Positions 35,664-43,997 of a stretch of DNA of 64,000 nt are shown in pieces; position 1 is the stretch's first letter; each line of letters begins with the position of its first letter. This stretch comes from Mycolicibacterium pyrenivorans. Lineage in GTDB: Bacteria > Actinomycetota > Actinomycetes > Mycobacteriales > Mycobacteriaceae. Both the position numbers and the translations under genes were made by a program. The notes beneath the pieces are model-generated. The model was not told where the DNA came from, searched no databases, and worked only from the letters and a program-made list of their open reading frames with translations. The stretch covers positions 1 to 64,000 of the forward strand of contig NZ_JACKSH010000257.1 of the NCBI RefSeq assembly GCF_025821625.1, read 5' to 3'.

Positions 35664-35677
35664 GGCGTGGCCACGCC
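35664..35677. other. 14-base perfect palindrome between convergent genes
   Basis: GGCGTGGCCACGCC lies between the stop codons of the P450 (35580) and the dehydrogenase (35701). It could serve as a bidirectional terminator hairpin or a binding site. No further signal was found in this 120-base gap. Confidence 0.3.
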
Positions 35678-35700
35678 CAGGTCTTTGCTTAGCCGGTCTC

Positions 35701-36663
35701 CTACAGATTTTCTCGCATAATTGACCCGTACAACTCGGTCATCTCATCGGCGACACCACTTGGCACCGTGTAGTCGGTCTCATCTCGTATCTCCTCGAAG
35801 TGGTCGCGGACGTCCTCGGCCGACAGCCGGGGCCGGTACACGCCCGCGGTCCTGCCGATGAAGAATCTCGAGACGTGTCCGGCGCCTGCCGAGTAAATCT
35901 CGCCGGTGACAGCACAGTCCGCGTGGGCGAGGTACGCGACGACTGGTGCCACCAGAGCCGGATCGAGCTTCTCGAGGAACGGTCGCATCAGCGCCTCGGT
36001 CGCCGCCTGCTCATCCGCATTGCGCTGCTGGTCATTGCCGGCCATTGATGTCTCGAGCATCCGCGTCGCCGCGATCGGAGCGATCGCATTGACCTTGATA
36101 CCGACCTCTGCGCCTTCCGCCGCCAGCACTCGGGTCAAGCCGATCAGGCCGGTCTTCGCCGCACCGTAGTTGCTCATCGTCTCGGCGCCCAGAATGCCCG
36201 CCGCGGAGCAGGTATTGACGACTCGGCCATAGCCCTGCTCCCGCATCACATTCCAGGCCGGACGGGTGACGAAGAAGGCACCCTTGAGATGAACGTCGAT
36301 GAGCGGTTCGACGAGGTCGGGCGTCATGTCCGAGAAGGGTGAGTCGCGCACGATCCCCGCGTTGTTCACGACGATGTCGACGCGTCCCCACCGCCGCATG
36401 GCGGTGTCGATGATGGCGCTGCCCCCCTCGGACGTCGCCACGGAGTTCGCGTCGGCGATCGCCTCACCTCCGTAATCGAGAATATCCTGGACAGTGGCTG
36501 CAGCGGCATCGGCGACTGCACCCTCACCGGTCACCGATCCTCCGAGATCATTGACCACCACCCGAGCACCCCGCGCGGCCAACAGTCGTGCGTATTCCGC
36601 TCCGAGCCCCCTTCCTGCCCCGGTTATGACGGCTACCTGCCCGTCGAAGCGTAGTTCGGTCAT
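35701..36663 (-). CDS. Short-chain dehydrogenase, HSD17B4-like
   Basis: The 320-residue SDR has a cofactor loop TGAGRGLG (15-22), VVVNDLGGSVTGEG typical of the multifunctional-enzyme-type 3-hydroxyacyl-CoA/17-beta-HSD group, NNAG, the catalytic Ser (in NTCSAAG) and YGAAK. A C-terminal extension of about 60 residues follows the fold. These enzymes oxidise 3-hydroxy groups of acyl-CoA or ring substrates. The gene is divergent from the TetR gene at 36744 with 80 bases between them, so it is a probable target of that regulator. Confidence 0.9.
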   Translation of the reverse strand: MTELRFDGQVAVITGAGRGLGAEYARLLAARGARVVVNDLGGSVTGEGAVADAAAATVQDILDYGGEAIADANSVATSEGGSAIIDTAMRRWGRVDIVVNNAGIVRDSPFSDMTPDLVEPLIDVHLKGAFFVTRPAWNVMREQGYGRVVNTCSAAGILGAETMSNYGAAKTGLIGLTRVLAAEGAEVGIKVNAIAPIAATRMLETSMAGNDQQRNADEQAATEALMRPFLEKLDPALVAPVVAYLAHADCAVTGEIYSAGAGHVSRFFIGRTAGVYRPRLSAEDVRDHFEEIRDETDYTVPSGVADEMTELYGSIMRENL

Positions 36664-36691
36664 GATCTCGGTCCGCCGTTCGGAGATGGTG

Positions 36692-36738
36692 AATCATCGG
36701 GAGTGATTGCAGGGAAGGGGGCGTCGTCGCAGTAGAAT
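36692..36738. promoter_or_regulatory. Operator-like repeat and -10 box between divergent SDR and TetR genes
   Basis: AATCA (36692-36696) and TGATT (36704-36708) form an inverted repeat with a 7-base spacer. TAGAAT (36733-36738) is a good -10 box ending six bases before the GTG at 36744, so the TetR mRNA is probably leaderless. Confidence 0.4.
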
Positions 36739-36743
36739 CCCGC

Positions 36744-37370
36744 GTGATGGCTACACGTCGCGGACGACCGACCCAGGCTGAGGCGAAGGCGCTCGATCAA
36801 ACTGTGCGCGAAGCTGCTGTGGCCACGTTCCTCGAGTTCGGTTATGCCGGAGCGACCATGGAATCCATTGCGCAGGCGGCTGGCATCACCAAACGGTCGC
36901 TGTACGCCCGCTATGCCGACAAGCGGGCGGTGTTTGTGGACGTGATCCCATGGGCGCTTGCGCGCTACACCGGCGACGAACCCGTCGAGCAACTCCATGA
37001 CGAAGATCTCGAGACCGCACTGCTTGCCCTCGGACGCGCCTCCCTCACCCGGGCCACGCACCCTCAGAACGTTCGACTCAAGCGCATCGCGTTCAACGAG
37101 GCAGCACTTTTCCCGGAGTTCAACGTCTCCGCGGAGTCGATGATGTGGGCGGGCCGTCAACGTGCCGTCACCGAGCTGCTAAGGCAACATCAGGAACTCG
37201 GCAACATCGACGTCGGCGATGTCGAGCTGGCCGCCGAGCACTTCTTGGCGCTGGTCGAAGCCGTGCCGGCGCGCATGGCTGACTTCGGTGTTTTTCGGTC
37301 GAAGAAGCAGCAAGAGCGGCACCTTCAGTTCGCGGTTCAGCTCTTCCTTCGGGGTGCTCTGCCACGTTAA
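36744..37370 (+). CDS. TetR family transcriptional regulator
   Basis: The 208-residue protein has a helix-turn-helix at about 15-60 (VATFLEFGYAGATMESIAQ, AAGITKRSLYARYADK) and a C-terminal TetR domain. The start is GTG at 36744 with an ATG as the second codon. TAGAAT lies just upstream and there is no ribosome binding site. It is the only intact regulator inside the catabolic region, so it is the first candidate to control the cluster. Its stop overlaps the convergent aldehyde dehydrogenase stop by four bases. Confidence 0.9.
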   Translation: MMATRRGRPTQAEAKALDQTVREAAVATFLEFGYAGATMESIAQAAGITKRSLYARYADKRAVFVDVIPWALARYTGDEPVEQLHDEDLETALLALGRASLTRATHPQNVRLKRIAFNEAALFPEFNVSAESMMWAGRQRAVTELLRQHQELGNIDVGDVELAAEHFLALVEAVPARMADFGVFRSKKQQERHLQFAVQLFLRGALPR

Positions 37371-38824
37371 CCGCCCTTGGCACACGAAATCGACTGACTG
37401 ACAAGGTAACTTTCCAACCCCTCGCGGCCGAGTTCGCGTCCGTACCCGCTGGCCTTCACCCCGCCATAGGGTGCAAGCGGATCCATGATGTAGCCCTCGT
37501 TCACACCGAACGAGCCCGCTCGTATTCTGGCAGCGACACTCTGTCCGCGGTCGGGGTCTGCGGTGAACACCGCGCCGGCGAGTCCGTAATCGGAGTCGTT
37601 CGCGATCGTGATCGCCTCCGCCTCGTCGCGGTAGGGGATCACCGTGAGGACCGGCCCGAAGATCTCCTCGCGCGCGACCTTCATCCCGTTGTCCGCATCG
37701 GCGAACAGTGTCGGCTGGACATACCAACCTTGCTCGAGGCCGTCGGGCATGTCGACTCCTCCGGTGACCAGGCGAGCACCGTCGGCAATCCCGCTGGCGA
37801 TGTACTCCCTGACCCGGGCCTGCTGGCGTTGCGCGACCAGCGGCCCGATCTGGGTGGCGTCGTCGGACGGATCGCCCACTACGAGCCCGTCCAGTTCGGC
37901 GGCCAGTGCCTCGATGACGGCGGTATTTCCTGCCGGAACGAGGACGCGGCTCAGGGCATTGCAGACCTGACCGCTGTTGGCCAGGCTGGACATCTGAATG
38001 GCCCTCGCCGCCGACTCCGGGTCGGCATCATCGAGAATGATCGCCGCCGACTTTCCGCCGAGTTCGAGGCTGACCTGTCTGAGCCCGGCAGCACAGGCGA
38101 GAGCCACCTCCCGACCGGCCGCCGTGGATCCGGTGAATGACACCTTGTCCACCCCCGGATGGGCAACGAGATGCGCACCCGTGGCCCGTTCTCCTGGAAC
38201 GAAATTCACGACGCCGGGCGGCAGCTCGGCCTTCTCGATGAACTCGGCGAGCAACAGTGCGTCCATTGAAGCCTCCGGGGACGGCTTGACCACAACGGTG
38301 CACCCGGCGAGCAGCGCGGGGATCACCTTGGCGGTGGTGAGGAACTGCGGCATGTTCCACGGCACCACCGCGGCTACGACACCGACCGGATGCTTCGCAA
38401 TGCATATCTCGCCGCCGTAGAAGCCCGATCGGACCTCTTCGAATTCGTAGGCGCCCGCCACCGCGGTGAAGGCGGTGATGGCACTCAAGGGCAGCCGCGA
38501 CTGAACGTGCTTGCTGAACGTGATGGGGGCGCCGATCTCGGTCGAGATGAGTTCGGCCATCTCCCGGCGACGTTCTTTATAGATGGACCCAAGGCGTCCG
38601 ACCGCTTTGATCCGTTCGGCGGCACTCAGGCGCGGCCACGGACCGTCGTCGAATGCCGCCCTCGCTGCGGCGACGGCCCGGTCCACGTCGGCGGGACCAG
38701 CGGAGACCACGTGGCAGATGACGGACTCCGTATGTGGCGATACCACCTCGATCGTGGCCTGCGAGGTCGGTGTCTGCCATGTGCCGTCGATGAACAGTTC
38801 GGTTCCGGTGTACATGTCTCGCAT
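37367..38824 (-). CDS. Aldehyde dehydrogenase (NAD-type)
   Basis: The 485-residue aldehyde dehydrogenase has the usual length. The NAD-binding turn FTGSTAAGREV is near 225, the general-base Glu is in LELGGKSA, and the catalytic Cys is in SGQVCNALSR. It oxidises an aldehyde to a carboxylic acid in the cytosol, giving a substrate for CoA activation. It is the third gene of a minus-strand operon with the TfdA-type dioxygenase and an SDR, 41 bases after the SDR. Confidence 0.93.
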   Translation of the reverse strand: MRDMYTGTELFIDGTWQTPTSQATIEVVSPHTESVICHVVSAGPADVDRAVAAARAAFDDGPWPRLSAAERIKAVGRLGSIYKERRREMAELISTEIGAPITFSKHVQSRLPLSAITAFTAVAGAYEFEEVRSGFYGGEICIAKHPVGVVAAVVPWNMPQFLTTAKVIPALLAGCTVVVKPSPEASMDALLLAEFIEKAELPPGVVNFVPGERATGAHLVAHPGVDKVSFTGSTAAGREVALACAAGLRQVSLELGGKSAAIILDDADPESAARAIQMSSLANSGQVCNALSRVLVPAGNTAVIEALAAELDGLVVGDPSDDATQIGPLVAQRQQARVREYIASGIADGARLVTGGVDMPDGLEQGWYVQPTLFADADNGMKVAREEIFGPVLTVIPYRDEAEAITIANDSDYGLAGAVFTADPDRGQSVAARIRAGSFGVNEGYIMDPLAPYGGVKASGYGRELGREGLESYLVSQSISCAKGG

Positions 38825-38865
38825 TTCGGTAAGGGTGAACAGTCGGGACGTGGTTCGTTGTCAGT

Positions 38866-39570
38866 TCAGGTACAGCGGCCGCCGTTCACGCCGACGATCT
38901 GGCCCGTGATGTAGCCGGCTTCCTCAGAGACGAGGAACGCGCACGTGGCAGCGATGTCCTCCGGCCGGCCAATGCGACGGACCGGAATGCTCTTGGCGAT
39001 GTCCTCGATTGATCCGCCGAGCAGACCCTTCGCCTCTGCCTGGCGCAGCATGGGGGTATCGATGGAACCCGGCGGCACAATATTTGCGGTGATGCCGTCC
39101 GGACCATATTCGAGCGCAAGGCTTTTCGTCAGTCCGTTCACCGCGGTCTTGGCAGCAACGTAGGAACCCTGAAAGGCGGAGCCGGAGTGGGTGCTTGAGG
39201 ACGAGATATTGACGATTCGTCCCCAGCCCGCCTCAAGCATGTCGGGCAATACCGCCTGGGTCACGTGGAAAACGCCGTGCAGATTCACGTCGATCACTTT
39301 CTTCCACTCGTCGAAGGTGATATTGGTGAAGCGCCGGAAGGACGTCATACCTGCCGCGTTCACCAGGATGGTGATAGGTCCGAGTGCCGCGCGCACGGTG
39401 TCGAGAGCCTCATCTACCTGGTCCCGGTCTGTGACGTCGGCGATCAAGCTGAAGTCGGTGTCGGACTCCGTCAAGTCGATGGTCGCAACATGGTTGCCCT
39501 CCAATCGAAGTCTATCGGCGATCGCTCTACCGATACCCGACGTGCCGCCTGTGACAAGCGCAGTCTTCAT
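38866..39570 (-). CDS. Short-chain dehydrogenase (FabG-like)
   Basis: The 234-residue classical SDR has the nucleotide motif GGTSGIG near residue 8, ILVNAAG, catalytic Ser in NISSSST, the YVAAK motif and a normal C-terminus GQIVGVNGGRCT. It oxidises or reduces an alcohol or ketone with NAD(P). Its ATG overlaps the stop of the TfdA-type dioxygenase gene (ATGA), so the two are translated together. The specific substrate is unknown but is presumably the product of that dioxygenase. Confidence 0.92.
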   Translation of the reverse strand: MKTALVTGGTSGIGRAIADRLRLEGNHVATIDLTESDTDFSLIADVTDRDQVDEALDTVRAALGPITILVNAAGMTSFRRFTNITFDEWKKVIDVNLHGVFHVTQAVLPDMLEAGWGRIVNISSSSTHSGSAFQGSYVAAKTAVNGLTKSLALEYGPDGITANIVPPGSIDTPMLRQAEAKGLLGGSIEDIAKSIPVRRIGRPEDIAATCAFLVSEEAGYITGQIVGVNGGRCT

Positions 39571-40385
39571 GCCCAGGCCTCCTGTCCCTTGACGTGCGTA
39601 CGCCGGAGCATCCGATCAGACGACGGGTCGTACGGAAGCGCGCGATGCAACACCGCAGTGTTGTCCCAGAGCACGGCGTCACCGATGGCCCAGTCGTGGG
39701 TATAGCAGAAGCGAGATTGCGTGGACCAGGCGAGCAGCTCCTCGAGAAGGTCGCGGCTCTCCTCAGCAGGGATCCCGACGATGTGGTCGGCCGTGGCACC
39801 GATCACCAACGACCGTCTGCCATCACGCCGTTTCCACACCAGTGAACTCTCGTGGGTCGGCGCGCTCCGCCAGCCCGCGAGCTCCTCTTCGGTCGGGTTT
39901 GGGTTCACCTTACGTTGCGCCGCCTCGAAGCTGTGTACGACGCGAAGCCCGTCGTACCGCTTGCGTTCGTGGGCTGGCATATTCTCGTACGCGGCATAGG
40001 TGTTCGCGAACTCGGTGCCGCCGCCCTCGCTGGCCAGTCGCCTACCGGTGAGCATCGTCGCGCGTGACGGGACCTCGCTGGTGGTGTCGTCGAGATGCCA
40101 GTTGAATGCGCCCTTGAGGTACTCGGCCAGCTTGTTGACCTTCTTGTCCATCGTTATTGTCGAGAGCTCCCTGCCTCCCGGAACACCGCCCTCGCCACCG
40201 AACTTGCGGCTGAAGGCCACCTGGGTGTCGTCATCGAGATGGGCACCGCGTATCAGCAGTACCCCACGCCACTTCAGCGCCTCACGGCACTGGGCGATGA
40301 CCGCGTCCTCGAGCAGATTCTCAACGTCGCCGTAGTCGACGAGCTCGGCCCCGAGCTCGGCATCGAGCGCAATCGTTTCGGCCAT
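39567..40385 (-). CDS. TauD/TfdA-type Fe(II)/2-oxoglutarate dioxygenase
   Basis: The 272-residue protein has the iron-binding facial triad His97-x-Asp99 (NWHLDD) and His247 (AVLHRALPYD), with the 2-oxoglutarate-binding Arg in RMLRRTH. The family hydroxylates unactivated C-H bonds, often next to an ether, sulfonate or carboxylate, releasing CO2 and succinate. It is the promoter-proximal gene of the minus-strand operon and is divergent from the large plus-strand operon at 40483. Together these operons face one shared promoter region of about 97 bases. Confidence 0.92.
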   Translation of the reverse strand: MAETIALDAELGAELVDYGDVENLLEDAVIAQCREALKWRGVLLIRGAHLDDDTQVAFSRKFGGEGGVPGGRELSTITMDKKVNKLAEYLKGAFNWHLDDTTSEVPSRATMLTGRRLASEGGGTEFANTYAAYENMPAHERKRYDGLRVVHSFEAAQRKVNPNPTEEELAGWRSAPTHESSLVWKRRDGRRSLVIGATADHIVGIPAEESRDLLEELLAWSTQSRFCYTHDWAIGDAVLWDNTAVLHRALPYDPSSDRMLRRTHVKGQEAWA

Positions 40386-40431
40386 TGTCTAGCCGCCTTT
40401 CGTTCGGTAAGTCGGCTGGGGCGTGCGCCCG

Positions 40432-40464
40432 GAATTTAAATATACAAACACGTGTACTTAATTC
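40432..40464. promoter_or_regulatory. AT-rich shared promoter with ACACGTGT palindrome
   Basis: Between the divergent TfdA and luciferase-like genes is an AT-rich block bounded by GAATT (40432-40436) and AATTC (40460-40464). Near its middle is the perfect 8-base palindrome ACACGTGT (40448-40455). It stands out in GC-rich DNA and is the likely operator and promoter for both operons. Confidence 0.4.
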
Positions 40465-40482
40465 GCAAGAGGGGGTACTGTC

Positions 40483-41454
40483 TTGGCTGTGGACAGCCGG
40501 CCCTTCCGTTTTGCGATCCAGGCGGCGAACGCCAGTGGATCCGCCGACTGGCGTGACTTCTGTTGCAAGGTAGAGGATTTCGGCTACTCCACACTGTTCC
40601 TTGCCGACCACTACCTCGGTCCGGGTCCGGCCCAGCGCGCCGCACACACCCCGCGCCAGGACCTCGCGCCGATCGCCGCCATCGCGGCCGCAGCCGCCCA
40701 TACGTCGACGTTGCGGCTCGGCTGCCGGGTGTTCTGCATCGACTACCACGTGCCCGCCGTGTTGGCCAAGGAGGCGGCGACGCTGGACCTGCTGTCCGAC
40801 GGCAGGCTCGAACTCGGGATCGGAGCAGGCTGGAGCGGGTTGGAGTACGAGGCCATGGGTTTGACGTTCGAAACTCCTGGCCGTCGCATCGCGAAGCTCA
40901 AGGAAGTGGTGGCACTGATCAAGGCGCATTGTGGGCCCGACGAACTCGCGTGCACCGGCGAATACGTGAACGTCAAGGGCTACAAGGGAACACCCGACAC
41001 CGTGCAACGGCCCCACCCGCCCATCATGATCGGCGGCGGCGGCAAGCGAGTGCTGACGTACGCCGGCCGCGAAGCCGACATCGTCAGCATCAATACCGTG
41101 CCATTCGCACAGCGAACCGACGAAGGCCTCACCCCCACAGAGGAAGCCATCCGACGCTACGAATACGTGCGCGCAGCAGCCGGTACCCGCATCGGCGACC
41201 TCGACATCGAAAGCTCACCCTATTTCGTCTCCATCGCCGATGATTCCGAAGACGCCTACCGACGCATTGCCGCCAAAACGGGCATGGCAATCGACGTGCT
41301 CCGCGACCACCCCAACGTTCTGGCTGGGCCGGCAGCCGCCATCGCCGAGACGTTACAGGCGCGCCGCGAGGCCCTCGGCGTCAACTACGTGACTGTCCAA
41401 CAGTCCCGGGCCGAGAGATTCGCGCCGATCGTGGCGCGCCTGACGGGCACCTGA
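40483..41454 (+). CDS. Luciferase-like (LLM) flavin/F420-dependent oxidoreductase
   Basis: The 323-residue luciferase-like barrel protein shows FAIQAANASGSADWRDFCCK, LFLADHY, the barrel strand DGRLELGIGAGW and PPIMIGGGGKRVL. It fits the TIGR03621-type F420 subgroup, but luciferase-like enzymes also include the FMN-dependent Baeyer-Villiger oxygenases of camphor breakdown. The start is a TTG with AGAGGGGG eight bases upstream. It leads the eight-gene plus-strand operon that encodes the C-C hydrolase, Rieske oxygenase, CoA transferase, lyase, SDR and P450. Confidence 0.88.
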   Translation: MAVDSRPFRFAIQAANASGSADWRDFCCKVEDFGYSTLFLADHYLGPGPAQRAAHTPRQDLAPIAAIAAAAAHTSTLRLGCRVFCIDYHVPAVLAKEAATLDLLSDGRLELGIGAGWSGLEYEAMGLTFETPGRRIAKLKEVVALIKAHCGPDELACTGEYVNVKGYKGTPDTVQRPHPPIMIGGGGKRVLTYAGREADIVSINTVPFAQRTDEGLTPTEEAIRRYEYVRAAAGTRIGDLDIESSPYFVSIADDSEDAYRRIAAKTGMAIDVLRDHPNVLAGPAAAIAETLQARREALGVNYVTVQQSRAERFAPIVARLTGT

Positions 41455-41476
41455 CTCAATCGACTGAAAGGAAAAG

Positions 41477-42367
41477 ATGGCGAAGCGATCGAGATTCACC
41501 GATTACCAAAACAGTTATGCCAACTACAAGTTCGAGCTCACCGGCGATGGCATCCTGTTCATGCAGTGCCATACCGATGGTGACAGCTTGGTGTGGAGCT
41601 GGGCGGCACACGACGAGATGTCGGACGCGTTCGCGGATATCGCGGGCGACCGCGAGATCAAGGTCCTAATCCACACGGGCACCGGTGAGAACTACAACGC
41701 CAATTGGGGGCGCCTACCGAACGGAGAACCGCCCGAAAACCCCATCTACCAGGCCATGCCTGACATACGCGGGCTCAACAAGCTCGATGAAAAGGCCTGG
41801 TACGCACGTCATCTCATCTTCAACGTGCTCGACGTCGACGTGCCGATGATCAGCGCTGTCAACGGACCGTGCAACATGCACTCAGAGATACCGCTGATGG
41901 GTGACATCGTGCTCGCGTCCGAAGATGCCTACTTTCAGGACGCGTCGCACTTTCCGCGCGGCCAGGTGCCCGGCGATGGCCAGCATGTCATCTGGAGCTT
42001 CCTCGCCGGACACAACAGGGCTCGCTACCTACTACTCACAGGCCAGAAGGTCGGCGCTGCCGAGGCTAAGGATTGGGGCGTGGTCAACGAAGTATTACCG
42101 AAGGACCAGGTGCTCGACCGCGCCTGGGAACTCGCCCGTGAGCTGGTCAAGCGTCCGCCACTGACCCTGCGGTACACGCGCCAGCTGTTCACCAATCCGC
42201 TCAAGCGTGCATTCATCGACGAGCTCGGCCACGGCCTGGGCCGTGAGACCTACGCGCAGCGCGCGTTCTTCCCCTTCGGCGGTGAGATGGAGCCACTTGA
42301 CCGACCGTGGGACCAACAGCCCTGGACCAAAAACGGACAACACATCGAAGAAGGAGCGCGGCCATGA
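41477..42367 (+). CDS. 6-oxocamphor-hydrolase-like C-C hydrolase (crotonase fold)
   Basis: The 296-residue crotonase-fold protein lines up along its length with 6-oxocamphor hydrolase. Shared blocks include DSLVWSWAAHDEM, VPMISAVNGP and GQVPGDGQHVIW. The five residues implicated in that enzyme are present: His45, His135, His158, Asp167 and Glu257. The last four are all shifted by 13 positions relative to the Rhodococcus enzyme, matching one insertion at about 70-100. That enzyme needs no CoA and breaks a cyclic beta-diketone by retro-Claisen hydrolysis to a keto acid. A strong ribosome binding site precedes the ATG. Its stop overlaps the Rieske gene start (ATGA). The substrate may be any non-enolisable or cyclic 1,3-diketone. 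Confidence 0.85.
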   Translation: MAKRSRFTDYQNSYANYKFELTGDGILFMQCHTDGDSLVWSWAAHDEMSDAFADIAGDREIKVLIHTGTGENYNANWGRLPNGEPPENPIYQAMPDIRGLNKLDEKAWYARHLIFNVLDVDVPMISAVNGPCNMHSEIPLMGDIVLASEDAYFQDASHFPRGQVPGDGQHVIWSFLAGHNRARYLLLTGQKVGAAEAKDWGVVNEVLPKDQVLDRAWELARELVKRPPLTLRYTRQLFTNPLKRAFIDELGHGLGRETYAQRAFFPFGGEMEPLDRPWDQQPWTKNGQHIEEGARP

Positions 42368-43665
42368 CGGGAATTCAGCAGAAACTCGCCACGGGGAGAG
42401 GCAAATACACGCCGGAGTACCCCGAGCTCGGCACCGGCCCGGTGAACTACGAGGACTCCATCTCGGAGGAATTCTTCCAGGCCGAGCGCAAGGCGGTATT
42501 CGAGAAGAACTGGTTGTGCATTGGCCGGACCGAGCGCCTGCCGAAGAAGGGTTCCTTCTTCACCCGCGAGCTGCCCGGGGGGTTGGCGTCGATCGTCATC
42601 ACCCGAGGCCTCGACGACAACTTCTACGCGTTCCACAATGTCTGCGCCCACCGCGGGAACAAGGTGGTGTGGCAGGAGCACCCGTTGGAGGAGTTGTCCG
42701 GCACTTGCCGAGCGTTCTCCTGCAAATACCACGGCTGGCGCTATGGACTCGACGGTGGCGTCAACCACATCACGAACGAGGGCGAGTTCTTCGACCTCGA
42801 CAAGAGCAAGCTGCAGATGCCGCCCGTGCACTGCGAGGAGTGGGCGGGATTCATCTTCGTGAACCTCGCCAAGGATCCGGTGCCACTGCGCACCTTCCTC
42901 GGGGAAGGGTTGCTCGAGATCGAGCAGTATCCCTTCCACCTGATGACGCAGCGCTACGGCTTCTCGACCCGGATCAAGGGCAACTGGAAGCTCGCGGTGG
43001 ACTCGGTGTGCGAGTGGTACCACCCACCGTACGTACATGGCCGGTTCATCGATCCCGACCTCGCCAAAGCGGAGCAACTGGTACCGCCGATCGACTCGTA
43101 CCACTACGACCTGTTCCGTCCGCACATGCTCACATCGGTCCCCGGCCCGCCGCAGCTCCCGCCGCGCGAGCCGGGTCATGCCGGGGAGGCACGCCAGGAG
43201 CAGAAGTGGGTGTACCGGTTGTTCCGTGCGGGGCTCTTCGGTCCCGACGACATCCCCGACATCGGCCCGATGCCAGAGTTCCTCAACCGCGGCAACATCG
43301 CCTCGTGGGGTAACGACCAATTCTGGGTATTCCCGAACATCTCTATTCAGATTTGGGCGCGCAACTTCTACATCACCTACACCTACTGGCCGGAGACGGT
43401 GGACTCGCACATCTACGAGATCGATCTGTACTTCGTACCGCCGGCCAACGCGCACGAGCGCCTGGCCCAGGAACTGGTGGTGGACAGCACTATCGAGTTC
43501 GCCATGCAGGATGTCAACACCATCGAGGCCACGCACTCGGCCTTGAAGACCCGCGCGCAGGACACGTTCTTCCTCAGCGACCAGGAACTGCTCATCCGGC
43601 AGTTCCACACGGTCATCCGCGAGACAGTCGCCGCCTACCAGGCCGGCGAGAATAAGGAGTCATGA
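42364..43665 (+). CDS. Rieske non-heme iron oxygenase, alpha subunit
   Basis: The 433-residue oxygenase has a Rieske [2Fe-2S] domain with Cys94-x-His96 (NVCAHRGN) and Cys120-x2-His123 (CKYHGW). The spacer of 23 residues exceeds the usual 15-17. The mononuclear iron site has His220 and His225 in ECEWYHPPYVHG-like sequence (CEWYHPPYVHG), preceded by Glu217 where most ring-hydroxylating enzymes have Asp, as in carnitine/choline-type oxygenases. Reductase and ferredoxin genes are not in the window. It overlaps both neighbours by four bases. It would hydroxylate or dealkylate the pathway substrate. Confidence 0.92.
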   Translation: MTGIQQKLATGRGKYTPEYPELGTGPVNYEDSISEEFFQAERKAVFEKNWLCIGRTERLPKKGSFFTRELPGGLASIVITRGLDDNFYAFHNVCAHRGNKVVWQEHPLEELSGTCRAFSCKYHGWRYGLDGGVNHITNEGEFFDLDKSKLQMPPVHCEEWAGFIFVNLAKDPVPLRTFLGEGLLEIEQYPFHLMTQRYGFSTRIKGNWKLAVDSVCEWYHPPYVHGRFIDPDLAKAEQLVPPIDSYHYDLFRPHMLTSVPGPPQLPPREPGHAGEARQEQKWVYRLFRAGLFGPDDIPDIGPMPEFLNRGNIASWGNDQFWVFPNISIQIWARNFYITYTYWPETVDSHIYEIDLYFVPPANAHERLAQELVVDSTIEFAMQDVNTIEATHSALKTRAQDTFFLSDQELLIRQFHTVIRETVAAYQAGENKES

Positions 43666-43997
43666 TGGGAACCACTCTGCCGGAGGGTTTCTCCGAGCTC
43701 GAGCCGTACGTCGCCGACTGGTCCCTAGCTAAGCGGGCAGAGCGGTACGCGGCCCGCTTAGATCGACCCTTCGATGATCTGGTCGTCTTCTACGACGCGG
43801 TCGCACCCCGTGCGGAAGAAGCGATCGCTCATCTCGATGGATATAACATCAACGCACTACCAGAGGATGCCACCAGGCTGCTCCACCTGCTGTACTCGTT
43901 CATCCTGGTGTCCTACGCGGTAAATGTGTTCAACCAGAATCGGATTCCCGATTCCGGTGCCGCCTTCTTCAACATGGTCGCCGAACCGGCGGTGTGA
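43662..43997 (+). CDS. Small conserved-looking protein, partner of the Rieske oxygenase
   Basis: I do not recognise this 111-residue protein. It is soluble, mostly helical by composition, with an acidic first half (FSELEPYVADWSLAKRAERY) and a hydrophobic helix LLHLLYSFILVSYAVNVF near 73-90. It has no cysteines or ferredoxin motif and is too short for a Rieske beta subunit, which is about 160-180 residues. Its start overlaps the Rieske stop (ATGATG) and its end overlaps the CoA transferase start, so it is translated with them. A role as chaperone or small subunit of the oxygenase is inference from position. Confidence 0.7.
   Translation: MMGTTLPEGFSELEPYVADWSLAKRAERYAARLDRPFDDLVVFYDAVAPRAEEAIAHLDGYNINALPEDATRLLHLLYSFILVSYAVNVFNQNRIPDSGAAFFNMVAEPAV

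Noticed and set aside
43662..43997. Rieske oxygenase beta subunit
   Set aside because: The protein is only 111 residues and lacks the cystatin-like pattern of beta subunits, so it is reported as unknown.
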